A model generated the notes under the pieces. That model saw only the letters and a program-made list of their open reading frames with translations. It was not told the DNA's origin and searched no databases. Of a DNA stretch of 64,000 bases, positions 28,879-38,019 are shown one piece after another. Source of the DNA: Cellulomonas sp. ACRRI (GTDB lineage: Bacteria; Actinomycetota; Actinomycetes; Actinomycetales; Cellulomonadaceae); the NCBI RefSeq assembly GCF_022346185.1, contig NZ_JAKRMS010000002.1:56923-120922 (forward strand), read 5' to 3'. The position numbers and the translations under genes are program-made. Each line of letters begins with the position of its first letter. The first letter of the stretch is position 1.

Positions 28879-29481
28879 TCAGGCCGCGCTCGACCGCGCG
28901 GCGCGCCCGTCCGCCGCGAGCTGGCGGCTGAGCGAGCGGGTCGCGAACCCCGACACGAGCATCACCACGCCCGCCACGAACGCGAACAGCCCGTACACGG
29001 TGAGGATGACGTCGACCGTGCCCTGGGGCTTGATCGCCAGCAGCAGCCCGAACAGGAACGAGATCAGCCCGAAGACGAGCGTCCCGGACCACGCCAGGTC
29101 CCGCGCCCGGTACTGCGCGACGGCGACGATCACGGCGGTGACGCCGAGCACCAGCACCCACAGCGCCAGCAGGTAGAACAGCGCCAGCGCGGTCACGTCC
29201 GGCCACAGCATGATGAGCGCGCCGAACCCGATGCTGACCAGGCCCTCGGCGATGAGCCAGCCGAACCCGGGCCGGCCGCGCGCGAGCAGCGCCTGCAGCA
29301 GCACCACGGCGCCGTCGACGACCGCGAACACGCCGAACACCCACACGAGCGCGACGAGCGTCCCCAGCGGCTCGACCAGCAGCAGCAGGCCCAGCACGAT
29401 CATCAGCACGCCGCGGAGCACCGGCAGCCACCAGACCGACCGCAGCACCGCCGCGACCCTGCCCTGCACGTCCTGAGCCAC
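28879..29481 (-). CDS. HdeD-family membrane protein
   Basis: A 200-residue membrane protein with six hydrophobic helices (LRGVLMIVLGLLLLVEPLGT, AVVDGAVVLLQALL, GLVSIGFGALIMLWPDVTA, LALWVLVLGVTAVIVAVA and others), the standard HdeD layout. HdeD was named for acid stress in Escherichia coli, but in actinobacteria its role is unknown. GTG 29481 is chosen since GGAGG precedes it by 5 nt. Confidence 0.85.
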   Translation of the reverse strand: MAQDVQGRVAAVLRSVWWLPVLRGVLMIVLGLLLLVEPLGTLVALVWVFGVFAVVDGAVVLLQALLARGRPGFGWLIAEGLVSIGFGALIMLWPDVTALALFYLLALWVLVLGVTAVIVAVAQYRARDLAWSGTLVFGLISFLFGLLLAIKPQGTVDVILTVYGLFAFVAGVVMLVSGFATRSLSRQLAADGRAARSSAA

Positions 29482-29671
29482 GCGTACCTCCGGGTGCTCC
29501 GTGGGGCGGCCCGCCGACCGGCCGGCGGCGTCCCCGCCGGTCACGCTAGCCCCCGGGGGTCATCCTCGCGACGGAGACGCCGCCCGGACGCCGTCATCCT
29601 CCGGGACGGAATCGGTGCGTAGGGCGTGCAGGAGCCCCCTGGGGGGAGCGTCGCTGCCTAGACTCGCCACC

Positions 29672-32230
29672 ATGCCCGACGCCTCGACCAGCGCGCCCGC
29701 GGCGCCCGGCCGACCCGACGAGCCCGCCGCGGGCGAGCGCAGCCGGCCCCCGCGCGACGGGCTCGGCCGGCCCCAGGTGCTGGACACCCCCGCGGTGCGG
29801 GTGCACCACCCGAGCGACCTGCTCGGCGTCGTGCTCAGCCTGGTCGGCGCGGTCGCCGTCATGGCGCTGGCGACCTACGCGCACAACACCACGTCGGGCG
29901 TCGCGGAGGACGTGCAGGGGTTCGCCTCGCTGCTCCGCCAGATCCTCGTGGTGCCGGTCGCGCTGCTCGAGACCGTCGTCACCTACCTCGTGCCCGTCGC
30001 CGTCCTCGCGGAGCTGGCGGTGCGCCGGCTCGGCCGGCAGATGATCGAGGCCTCGATCGCCGCGATCGTCGCCGTCCTCGCGTCGGCGGGCGTGGCGTGG
30101 CTGATCGAGCACCTGGGGTCGGACCAGCTGGTCGCCGGGCTGTCCGTCCGGCTGAACGGCGTGCTCACGCTGTCGATCCCCGAGTACATCGCCCTGATCG
30201 CCGGCCTGCTGACCGCGACCGGCCCGCGCACCCGCCGGCGCACCGTGTCCTGGTCGTGGAACCTCGTGTGGGTCGCGGTGGGCGTCATGGTGATCACGGC
30301 GGGGGCGTCCCTGCCGGGCGTCGCGATCGCTCTGCTCATCGGGCGCGCCGCGGGGCTCGCCGTCCGGTACGTGTCGGGCGTGCGGTCCGACCGGGCCTAC
30401 GGGGCGAGCCTGGTCGCGGGCGTGCGCCGCGCGGGCTGGCAGCCACGGGTCCTGGTGCGGGTCCCCGACGAGGACGAGGACCCGTCCGACGACGCGCAGC
30501 CCCCCGGCCCGGACGGGACGCCGGGTGCCGCCGTGCAGGCCAGCGCCGGTGCGAGGGCCGCGGTCCGGTACGCCGACCACCGCGCCTACGGGATGGTCAC
30601 CGAGGACGGCCAGGAGCTCGACGTGCTCGTGCTCGACGGCGACCGGCAGGTGATCGGCTTCCTCAGCCGGCTGTGGCGGTCCCTGCGGCTGCGCGGGCTG
30701 GACGGCCGGTCCGTCGTGTCGCTGCGCCAGGCCGCGGAGCGCGCCGCCCTGCTCTCGTACACCGCCTCCGCCGCCGGGGTCCGCACGCCCGCGCTGCGCG
30801 GCATCGCCGAGGCCGACTCCTCGATGCTCCTGGTCCAGGACCCGGTGCCGGCCGCCACCTCGCTCGCGGAGCTCGAGCCCGAGGCGATCACCGACGACGT
30901 GCTGCGCGCGATCTGGGGGCAGCTGGGCACCGCCCACGAGGCCGGCCTCGCCCACCGCGCGCTGACCAGCGACGTGATCCTGGTCGCCGACGGACCCGAC
31001 GACCCGACGGTGTGGCTCGTGGGGTGGGACCAGGGCGACGTCGCCTCGTCCGAGCTGGCGCAGCGCATGGACCGGACCCAGATGGTCGCGCTGCTCGCGC
31101 TCCGCGTCGGCCCGGCCCGCGCCCTGGAGTCGGCCGTGGCGGTGCTCCCCGAGGGCGACATCGCCGCGATCGGCCCGCTGTTGCAGACCATCACCCTCCC
31201 GCGCCGCACCCGCGAGGAGCTGCGCGCGCACAAGGAGGTGCTGGCCGAGCTGCGGTCCGCGCTGGTGGCCCGGCTGCCGGAGGCCGACGTCGAACCCGTG
31301 CAGCTCGTCCGGTTCGGCGCGCGCGCCGTGCTGACCATCCTCCTGACCACGGCCGCCGTCATCATCCTCCTGACGTCGATCAACCTGCAGACCATCCTCG
31401 ACGCGCTGGCGACCACGGACTGGCGGCTGAGCGTCCTGGCGTTCCTGCTCGGCATGGCGACGCTGTTCGGGGCGGCGCTGTCCCTGGTGGCGTTCTCCCC
31501 GGTGAAGCTGTCGCTGTGGCGGGCGTCGGTGGCGCAGTCGGCGTCGACGTTCGTGGCCCTGGCCGCGCCGGCGGGCATCGGGCCCGCCGCGATCAACCTC
31601 CGGCTGCTGACCCGGCGGGGCACCTCGGCGTCGCTCGCGACGGCGACGGTCGCCCTCGTCCAGGTGTCGCACTTCGTCGTGACGCTGCCGATGCTGCTGG
31701 TGCTGTCGGTGGCGTCGGGCACGAACCAGCTGGAGCGGTTCACCGTGTCGCCCACGGTCGTCGTCGTCATCGGCGTGCTCGCGGCCGTGGTCGGCGCCGC
31801 GCTGCTGGTGCCGAAGGTGCGGCAGTGGGTGGCCGCCAAGACGTTGCCGACGCTGCAGCAGACCTGGCCGCGCCTCATCGAGGTCGTCGGCCAGCCGTTC
31901 CGGCTCGGGGTCGGGCTCGCGGGCAACCTCATCACGACGTTCGGCTACATCCTCGCGTTCGAGGTGTGCCTGCTGGCGTTCGGCCAGCACCTGTCGCTGG
32001 TGCAGGTGGCGATCGTCTACCTGGCAGGCAACACGGCGGGGTCCATCGCCCCGACCCCCGGGGGCATCGGTACCACCGAGATCGCCCTGGCGGGCGCGCT
32101 GACGGTGGTCGGCGTGAACCCGGGCGTCGCGACCTCGGTCGCGGTGCTGTTCCGCGTGCTCACCTACTGGCTGCGGATCCCGGTCGGCTGGGCCGCCATG
32201 CGCTACATGCAGCGCGTCGGCGAGCTCTGA
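29672..32230 (+). CDS. flippase-like LPG_synthase_TM protein with pseudokinase domain
   Basis: An 852-residue membrane protein. Residues 50-235 are several membrane helices. Residues 310-540 are an APH/kinase-like cytoplasmic domain, and 545-852 form a UPF0104/lysylphosphatidylglycerol synthetase TM-type domain ending PTPGGIGTTEIALAGALTVVG. In the kinase-like part the catalytic HRD is HRA (428-430) and DFG is replaced by GWD, so phosphotransfer is unlikely. The MprF synthase domain is absent, so it is not an MprF; a lipid or cell-envelope flippase is plausible. The transcript appears leaderless. Confidence 0.85.
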   Translation: MPDASTSAPAAPGRPDEPAAGERSRPPRDGLGRPQVLDTPAVRVHHPSDLLGVVLSLVGAVAVMALATYAHNTTSGVAEDVQGFASLLRQILVVPVALLETVVTYLVPVAVLAELAVRRLGRQMIEASIAAIVAVLASAGVAWLIEHLGSDQLVAGLSVRLNGVLTLSIPEYIALIAGLLTATGPRTRRRTVSWSWNLVWVAVGVMVITAGASLPGVAIALLIGRAAGLAVRYVSGVRSDRAYGASLVAGVRRAGWQPRVLVRVPDEDEDPSDDAQPPGPDGTPGAAVQASAGARAAVRYADHRAYGMVTEDGQELDVLVLDGDRQVIGFLSRLWRSLRLRGLDGRSVVSLRQAAERAALLSYTASAAGVRTPALRGIAEADSSMLLVQDPVPAATSLAELEPEAITDDVLRAIWGQLGTAHEAGLAHRALTSDVILVADGPDDPTVWLVGWDQGDVASSELAQRMDRTQMVALLALRVGPARALESAVAVLPEGDIAAIGPLLQTITLPRRTREELRAHKEVLAELRSALVARLPEADVEPVQLVRFGARAVLTILLTTAAVIILLTSINLQTILDALATTDWRLSVLAFLLGMATLFGAALSLVAFSPVKLSLWRASVAQSASTFVALAAPAGIGPAAINLRLLTRRGTSASLATATVALVQVSHFVVTLPMLLVLSVASGTNQLERFTVSPTVVVVIGVLAAVVGAALLVPKVRQWVAAKTLPTLQQTWPRLIEVVGQPFRLGVGLAGNLITTFGYILAFEVCLLAFGQHLSLVQVAIVYLAGNTAGSIAPTPGGIGTTEIALAGALTVVGVNPGVATSVAVLFRVLTYWLRIPVGWAAMRYMQRVGEL

Positions 32231-32245
32231 CGCCGGGCCCGGGCG

Positions 32246-32416
32246 TCAGGAGGCGGACGTGCACTCGCGCTGCGCGGGCACGAGGTCCGCGTGCGCGGCG
32301 AGGGTCGCCGCGATGCGGGACCAGGAGGACAGGCGCGTCGCCGCGCGCCCGGTCACGTCGGAGCGGAGGTCGGAGCCTCGCTGCTCGGCCGGCTCGTAGA
32401 AGCCGCGCTGTTCCAT
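32246..32416 (-). CDS. 56-residue ORF behind a c-di-GMP riboswitch
   Basis: ATG 32416 has GAAGGA 8 nt upstream, immediately after the riboswitch. The product is a small, basic, Ser/Arg-rich protein (EQRGFYEPAEQRGSD, RLSSWSRIAATLAAHADL) with one amphipathic helix and no signal peptide or membrane segment. I recognise no family. It has no downstream partner on this strand before the convergent flippase gene. Its presence behind a riboswitch is the main reason to call it real. Confidence 0.65.
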   Translation of the reverse strand: MEQRGFYEPAEQRGSDLRSDVTGRAATRLSSWSRIAATLAAHADLVPAQRECTSAS

Positions 32417-32429
32417 GGCAGATCCTTCG

Positions 32430-32502
32430 TTCGGCAGCCCGGCTGACCTGCGGGGGTCCCGTGGCTTTGCGTCCCCTCCTCGCGGAGGGTTTGCCCTTGT
32501 CG
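32430..32502 (-). ncRNA. GEMM-I cyclic di-GMP riboswitch
   Basis: Read on the minus strand it holds the three conserved GEMM-I blocks in order and spacing: GGGCAAACC (within 32488-32497), GGGACGCAAAGCC (32463-32475) and GCCGGGCTGCCG (32432-32443). CTCC and GGAG (around 32479-32487) form the P2 tip with loop GCGA, and CACGGG/CCCCG continues P3. This matches the Vibrio Vc2 aptamer closely. The aptamer ends 13 bp before the start of a 56-codon ORF, and the ribosome site GAAGGA lies directly after it, suggesting translational control. Confidence 0.88.
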
Positions 32503-32577
32503 CTGACACGGCGACTGTAGGCCCGCCACCCGGACGAGCGGAAGGGGGCGGACGGCACGCGCCAGCCCAGAACGCGC

Positions 32578-32606
32578 ATTTCACCCACTCGGGCCAAAGC
32601 GGACAA
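32578..32606 (-). promoter_or_regulatory. promoter for riboswitch transcript
   Basis: TTGTCC (32601-32606, -35) and TGAAAT (32578-32583, -10), read on the minus strand, are 17 nt apart. Transcription would start about 70 bp before the first aptamer block. Confidence 0.5.
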
Positions 32607-32676
32607 AACACTCGGAGGGCGCGTCCCCGCCGCGCCGACGCGTGCATTCCGGTGAATGCGCAGGTCAGCCCGTCTC

Positions 32677-34629
32677 TCAGGCCGCGGGGACCGCCACGGC
32701 GCGCAGGAACGACTCCAGCAGCGGTCCCGAGGTCGTCGACCCGAAGTCGCCGGTCTCGACGAACACCGCCACCGCCAGGTCACCCTGCGCCGCGATCATC
32801 CACGCGTGGTTCTGCAGGTCGTCCCCGGACCCGTACTGGGCGGTGCCGGACTTCGCGATCACCTCGGGGCCCGGCACGTCCTGCAGGAAGTCGCCGCCGC
32901 CCTCGGTGACGACGGCCCGCATCATCGACCGCAGGGCCGCCGACTCCTCGGCGGTCAGCGGCTGCGCGGGCGCGGGCGCCGCGGTCGCCGTCTCACCGGC
33001 TCCCCCGAGCAGCAGGCGCGGCGTGACCCGCGCGCCCGCGGCCACAGACGCCGCGACCGTCGCCATGCCGAGCGGGGTCGCCTGGACCCGCGCCTGGCCG
33101 ATCATCGACGCGGCGTGGTCGGTGCCGCCGGTCGCCTCCGCCGGGACCTCGCCGAGGGTGGCGGCGAACCCGAGGTCGGCGTCCGGGACCAGGCCGAGCG
33201 ACGCCGCCGCGGCCGCCAGCGCCTCCTGCGGGGCGGTGCCCGCCGCCGTGAGGAACGCGGTGTTGCACGACTCGGCCACCGCCGTCCGCAGCGTGATGTC
33301 GCCGAGCGCGTCGGACGGGTACCCCGGGTAGTTCTGGAACGACCGGCCGTCGACGGTCGCGGTCGGCGGGCACGTCACGGTGCTGTCCGGGGTCAGCCCG
33401 GCGCGCAGCAGCGCGAGCGAGGTCGCGACCTTGAACGTCGACCCGGGCGCGTACAGGCCCAGGGTGGCGGTCGACATGCCGCCGCCACCCGGGCCGCTCG
33501 CCGCGGCGAGCACGTCGCCGGTGGACGGGCGGATCGCGACGATCGCGCTGGCGCTGCCCGCGACCGTGGCGACGAGGTCCTCCGCGGCCTGCTGCACCCG
33601 CGGGTCGAGCGTCGTGCGCAGGGGCTCCCCGACCACGGGTTCGGTGTGGAACAGCTCCCGCTCCTGCGCGCCGGCGCTCGCCACGACCGTCAGGCCGGGC
33701 TCGCCGCGCAGCTGCTCGTCGAACTGCGCCTGCAGTCCGCTCAGGCCCGCGAGGTCGCCCGCGACCACCGCGCCGCCGGACTCCTCGACGATCTCGGCCG
33801 TCGCCTGCCCGACGGTGCCCAGCACGGGGCGGGCGAACGCGCGGGTGGGCGCCAGCGGCAGCGCCGTCTCGAGCATGTTGACCCCGGGGACCACCGACAA
33901 GGCCCCGCGGTCGTAGGCCGGGTCGTCCGCCCGGACGACGATCGCCTCGACGAACGCCTTCTCCCCCGCCGCGGCGACCTGCGCCGCGTAGGCCTCGGGG
34001 TCGAGCCCGAGCATCGTCGCGAGCTGCCGCGCCGCGGCGTCCGCGTCCGCCGCCGGGACGCGGGTCTTGTCGATGCCGATCCGGAACACGGGCCGGGACT
34101 CCACGAGCACCGCGTCCCCGGCGCCCAGCACGTCCGCCCGCTCCGCCTGCACCCGGTGCACCTGCAGGGTCTCGCCGGCCGCCAGGTCGGGCGCGAGCAG
34201 CATCGGCGACCAGCGGGCCCGCCACTGGTCGTCCACCTTCGCGAGGTTCGCGTGCGTGGCGTAGGTCCAGGCGGTCCCGCCGCCGCCGACGTCCCAGGTG
34301 AAGGTGAGCTCGACGGACGCGGCCGCGTCGTCGTCCGTCGCGGCCACGACGTCGCCGGCGACCACCTCGGGCTGCCAGGGGTCCAGGCCCGCGTAGGCCG
34401 CGGTGCGCGCCTCGCCCGCCTCGGCCGCGGTGGCGCCGTCCAGCGGGACGTCCGCGAAGTCGCCGGACGCGATCGCCTCCGCGAGCGCGTCCGCGGCCCG
34501 CTGCCGGTCGTCGGTCCCCCCGGAGCACGCGCCCAGCACGGCGACGAGGGCGAGCACCGCACCGGCCGCCACCCCCCGGCGCACGACGCCCCGACCCGCT
34601 GCGACCCGAACCGCCCTCACACGCCTCAC
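32677..34629 (-). CDS. penicillin-binding protein (MecA/PBP2-like transpeptidase lipoprotein)
   Basis: A 650-residue class B-type transpeptidase. A signal peptide ends in lipobox VLGAC, followed by an NTF2-like MecA_N domain (about 50-170) and a dimerization domain with GTVGQATAEIV. The transpeptidase domain carries STFK (Ser397-Lys400), SCN (454-456) and KSG (593-595), all intact. It should cross-link peptidoglycan and be a beta-lactam target or a low-affinity variant. The start is GTG 34629 with a weak GACGGG. The gene ends 47 bp before the riboswitch promoter, on the same strand. Confidence 0.93.
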   Translation of the reverse strand: MRRVRAVRVAAGRGVVRRGVAAGAVLALVAVLGACSGGTDDRQRAADALAEAIASGDFADVPLDGATAAEAGEARTAAYAGLDPWQPEVVAGDVVAATDDDAAASVELTFTWDVGGGGTAWTYATHANLAKVDDQWRARWSPMLLAPDLAAGETLQVHRVQAERADVLGAGDAVLVESRPVFRIGIDKTRVPAADADAAARQLATMLGLDPEAYAAQVAAAGEKAFVEAIVVRADDPAYDRGALSVVPGVNMLETALPLAPTRAFARPVLGTVGQATAEIVEESGGAVVAGDLAGLSGLQAQFDEQLRGEPGLTVVASAGAQERELFHTEPVVGEPLRTTLDPRVQQAAEDLVATVAGSASAIVAIRPSTGDVLAAASGPGGGGMSTATLGLYAPGSTFKVATSLALLRAGLTPDSTVTCPPTATVDGRSFQNYPGYPSDALGDITLRTAVAESCNTAFLTAAGTAPQEALAAAAASLGLVPDADLGFAATLGEVPAEATGGTDHAASMIGQARVQATPLGMATVAASVAAGARVTPRLLLGGAGETATAAPAPAQPLTAEESAALRSMMRAVVTEGGGDFLQDVPGPEVIAKSGTAQYGSGDDLQNHAWMIAAQGDLAVAVFVETGDFGSTTSGPLLESFLRAVAVPAA

Positions 34630-34914
34630 CCCGTCGTCCCCGCTGCCTCCCGGGGCCACGCGCCGCCGGCACGGTCAGCCTAGGGATCGGCGGCCCCCGG
34701 GACGGGCGGTTCCGGGCACGGACTCCGCGGACGTGCTGTGCGCGTCCTGTGCGCGCGGGAGCCGGGGTCCGCCTGCGGTTGACGATCGCCGGCGCCGCCC
34801 CTGGAATGGTGCGATGTCGCCTCCTGACCAGCCCTGCAGTCCCGTGCGGCGAGCCCGCACCACCTCGCGCGCAGGCCGCACCCGCCGCGCGGACCGCGCG
34901 GGGGCTCGCCGCTG

Positions 34915-36216
34915 ATGGACGCCGAGACCTGGGGCAACATCGGCCTCGTCCTGCTCTTCATCCTGATCGGCGGGGTGTTCGCCGGCACCGAGATCGCGCT
35001 CGTCTCGCTCCGGGAGAGCCAGATCAACCGCCTGGAGCGGCAGAGCGCCCGCGGCGCCCGGGTCGCCTCCGTGGCCCGGGACCCGAACCGGTTCCTCGCC
35101 GCCGTGCAGATCGGCGTCACCGTCGCCGGGTTCTTCTCCGCCGCGTACGGCGCCTCCACCATCGCGCCCGACTTCGCGCCCGTCATCGAGGCGCTCGGGG
35201 CGTCCCCGGGCCTGGCGAGCACGATCGCGCTGGTCGCCCTGACGCTCGTGATCGCGTACCTGTCGCTGGTGCTGGGCGAGCTCGTGCCCAAACGCATCGC
35301 CCTGCAGCAGTCGGCCCGGGTCGCGGTGGCGGTCGCGCCGCCGCTCGACCGGTTCGCCACGCTGATGCGCCCGGTGATCTGGCTGCTGTCGGCGTCGACC
35401 AACCTGCTCGTCCGGCTGTTCGGCGGGGACCCGCACGCCACCAGCGAGGAGATGTCCGAGGCCGAGCTCCGCGACCTGGTCATCGCGCACCAGGGCCTGC
35501 CCGAGGACGAGCGGCGCATCCTCGGCGACGTGTTCGCCGCCACCGACCGCTCGGTGGCCGAGGTCATGCGCCCGCGACCCGAGGTGCACTTCCTCGAGGC
35601 CGACCTGACGCTCGCCGACGCGCTGCACCGGGTGCGGGACCAGCCGTGGTCGCGGTACCCCGTCATCGGCGAGGACTTCGACGACGTGCTGGGCTTCCTG
35701 CACATCCGGGAGCTGCTCGACGCGCCCGACCGCACGGGGGTCCGGGTCCGGGACGTCATGCGGGAGATCGTCGTGCTGCCGGGGACCAACAAGCTGTTGC
35801 CGTCGCTGTCGTCCATGCGGCGCGAGGGCGTGCACATCGCGGTCGTCGTGGACGAGTACGGCGGCACCGACGGCATCGTCACGCTCGAGGACCTGGTCGA
35901 GGAGCTGGTCGGGGACATCCGCGACGAGTACGACATGCCCGGGTCCTCCGGCGCGGAGGCCCGCGAGAGCGCGCCGGGCTCCTACGACGCGGGCATCACC
36001 ATCGAGGAGTTCACCGAGCTCACCGGGATCCCGCTGGCCGACGGGCCGTACGAGACCGTCGCGGGGTTCGTGATCGCGCAGCTCGGGCGGCTCGGCGCCG
36101 TCGGCGACGCGGTGGAGGTCGACGGACGCCGGGTCGAGGTGACGGCGGTCGACGGCCGGCGCATCGCGCGCGTGCGGGTCGTGCCGCCCCCGCAGGAGCC
36201 GGCGGACCCGGCCTGA
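34915..36216 (+). CDS. CNNM/CorC-family transporter (hemolysin-like)
   Basis: A 433-residue protein with an N-terminal DUF21/CNNM membrane domain (GGVFAGTEIALVSLRES, LVLGELVPKRIALQ), two CBS domains (VAEVMRPRPEVHFLEADLTL, VRVRDVMREIVVLPG) and a C-terminal CorC_HlyC domain (GDIRDEYDMP). The family exports or regulates Mg2+ and other divalent cations. ATG 34915 has no clear ribosome site; the region upstream is 285 bp shared with the divergent penicillin-binding protein. Confidence 0.93.
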   Translation: MDAETWGNIGLVLLFILIGGVFAGTEIALVSLRESQINRLERQSARGARVASVARDPNRFLAAVQIGVTVAGFFSAAYGASTIAPDFAPVIEALGASPGLASTIALVALTLVIAYLSLVLGELVPKRIALQQSARVAVAVAPPLDRFATLMRPVIWLLSASTNLLVRLFGGDPHATSEEMSEAELRDLVIAHQGLPEDERRILGDVFAATDRSVAEVMRPRPEVHFLEADLTLADALHRVRDQPWSRYPVIGEDFDDVLGFLHIRELLDAPDRTGVRVRDVMREIVVLPGTNKLLPSLSSMRREGVHIAVVVDEYGGTDGIVTLEDLVEELVGDIRDEYDMPGSSGAEARESAPGSYDAGITIEEFTELTGIPLADGPYETVAGFVIAQLGRLGAVGDAVEVDGRRVEVTAVDGRRIARVRVVPPPQEPADPA

Positions 36217-36312
36217 CGCACGGGCGCCGGCGCTCGGGATGCGCGCGCGGGCGCCCTGCCCCACCCTGGACCCCAGCCGGCGCGGACCGGGCCGGGGCGG
36301 GAGGGAGCGAGC

Positions 36313-36720
36313 GTGGGACACCGACCGCACCGCCTCGTCCTCGACCCGGAGCCGAGCTCCGTCGCGACCGGCCGGCGGTGGGCCGCGCGGGAGGCCGCGG
36401 AGGCCCACGCCACCACGGAGGAGGCCCGCACGGTCGAGCTGCTGACCAGCGAGATCCTGACCAACGCGGTCGTGCACACGCGCGCGCACCGGCACATCGC
36501 CCTCACCGCGGACTGCCACGACGGCTGCGTGCGGGTCGAGGTCACCGACCCGGACCCGACGCTGCCCCTGGTCAAGCCCGGGAACGCGCGCCGGCTCGGC
36601 GGCCACGGCATGCGGCTGGTGGACGCGCTCGCCACGGCCTGGGGGATCGACCTGCACCCGGGGCGGGGCAAGACGGTGTGGTTCGAGACCCGCACGGGCG
36701 AGCACGGGCTGACCGCCTGA
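36313..36720 (+). CDS. RsbW-type ATP-binding anti-sigma regulator
   Basis: A 135-residue HATPase_c_2 domain. The N box is ELLTSEILTNAVVHTRA and the G1 box reads VTDPDPTLPL; GGHGMRLVDALA is the G2 box. Such stand-alone kinases inhibit sigma factors or anti-anti-sigma factors by phosphorylation. The GTG at 36313 has GGGAGGGAG at a useful distance. No STAS partner adjoins. Confidence 0.85.
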   Translation: MGHRPHRLVLDPEPSSVATGRRWAAREAAEAHATTEEARTVELLTSEILTNAVVHTRAHRHIALTADCHDGCVRVEVTDPDPTLPLVKPGNARRLGGHGMRLVDALATAWGIDLHPGRGKTVWFETRTGEHGLTA

Positions 36721-36777
36721 CGAGACCGCCCGCTGCGGGCGATGCCGCGCGCCGCGGTGCGCCGCCACGATGGCGGC

Positions 36778-37365
36778 ATGGAGGCGCACCCGGAACCGCC
36801 CGGCGGACCACCGCGCGCGACGCACCCGCCGGCCCGGGCGCGGTTGCGCACCGTCCTGCGCACGGTCGGCAGCTCGGCGCTGCTGGTCGTCCTGTACCTC
36901 GGCCGCCCGCTCGACCGGCCGACGCCCGCGACCCTCGTGCTGCTCCTGTCGGGGCTGGTGCTGCTCGTCCTGCTGCTCGGCTGGCAGGTGCGCAGCGTCG
37001 TCGGCTCGCCGTACCCCGTGCTGCGCGCGATCGAGGCGTTCGTGACGGCGACGGTGCTGTTCGTGGTGCTGTTCGCCGCCGGGTACGCGTCGCTGTCCGA
37101 CGCGGCGCCCGGCGCGTTCACCGAGCCGGTCGACCGCCTGGACGCGCTCTACTTCACGATGACGGTGCTCGCCACGGTGGGGTTCGGCGACATCACGCCG
37201 GTCACCGGGCCTGCCCGGATCGTGGTGACGCTGCAGATGGTGTGCGGGTTCGCGTTCGCGGCGCTGGTGGGGCGCGAGTTCCTGGCCGCGGTGCGGCGGG
37301 CGCAGGACGGGCGCGACGCCGACGACGACAGCCCCGCGCCCGGGTCGCCCGACCCGCGGGCCTGA
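36778..37365 (+). CDS. two-TM potassium channel
   Basis: A 195-residue protein with two leading helices (SALLVVLYLGRP, LVLLLSGLVLLVLLLGW), a third (FVTATVLFVVLFAAGYASLS), the pore loop ALYFTMTVLATVGFGDITPV and a final helix. The selectivity filter TVGFGD is at 133-138. The C-terminal tail is short with no RCK or cyclic-nucleotide domain. It starts at ATG 36778. Confidence 0.9.
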   Translation: MEAHPEPPGGPPRATHPPARARLRTVLRTVGSSALLVVLYLGRPLDRPTPATLVLLLSGLVLLVLLLGWQVRSVVGSPYPVLRAIEAFVTATVLFVVLFAAGYASLSDAAPGAFTEPVDRLDALYFTMTVLATVGFGDITPVTGPARIVVTLQMVCGFAFAALVGREFLAAVRRAQDGRDADDDSPAPGSPDPRA

Positions 37366-37414
37366 GCGCCCCGGCCGGACCGGCGGGGGCGGCCGGACCG
37401 GCGGCTCCCGGCCC

Positions 37415-37858
37415 TCAGGCCGGCGCCCGGTGCGCGCCCGAGCCGTCCGCCCCGGCCGCGGTGCTCGCCCGCCCCAGCGCGTGGTCCTTGAGCGCGGCGA
37501 ACTCCGCGGGGGTGATCGCGCCCGCGTCGAGCAGCTCCTTCGCCTGGGCGATCTGCTGCCCCGGCGACCCGGCACCGGCGACCTCGCGGATGTACGCGTC
37601 ACCGGCCCGGCGGGCCGAGACGGCCGCCTCCGCGCTGCGCTCCGCCATGCCCCGCCCCCGCGCGATCAGGTAGACCAGCGCGGCCACGAAGGGAAGCACC
37701 AGCAGGAAGACCAGCTACACCGCCTTCCACCAGCCGCTGAGGTCCCGGTCCCGGAACAGGTCCGTGATGATCGCGAACAGGGCGAACAGGTAGGCGATGA
37801 AGACGAACGCCCACACGAACCACCAGATGATGTCCCAGAAGTCGGTCCAGAACTCCAC
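37415..37858 (-). pseudogene. PLDc_N/SHOCT membrane protein broken by an amber codon
   Basis: GTG 37858 opens a frame reading two membrane helices (WDIIWWFVWAFVFIAYLF), then DLFRDRDLSGWWKAV, a TAG stop at 37715-37717, and then LVFLVLPFVAALVYLIARGRGMAERS. A C-terminal SHOCT domain (GQQIAQAKELLDAGAITPAEFAAL) follows. Relatives read W where the stop stands, so a single TGG to TAG change explains it. Both flanks keep actinobacterial codon use and there are no other defects. It may be a recent pseudogene or an error in the sequence. Confidence 0.8.
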
Positions 37859-38019
37859 CGCCACCACGCTCCTCACGTACCCGGCACGCGCCCCGGGTGC
37901 GCCCGCCCGCGGTCCCGACGCTAGGACCGCGGGCCGCGCGCGGGACCACCCGGCCGGGATGAGCGCGCCCCGGCGGGCCGCCCAGGAATGCGCGCCCCCG
38001 TCGGCCGGTTTGCACCGGT

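Noticed and set aside
37715..37717. Stop codon readthrough with pyrrolysine or programmed recoding
   Set aside because: There is no recoding signal visible and no pyl genes in the window; a point mutation is simpler.
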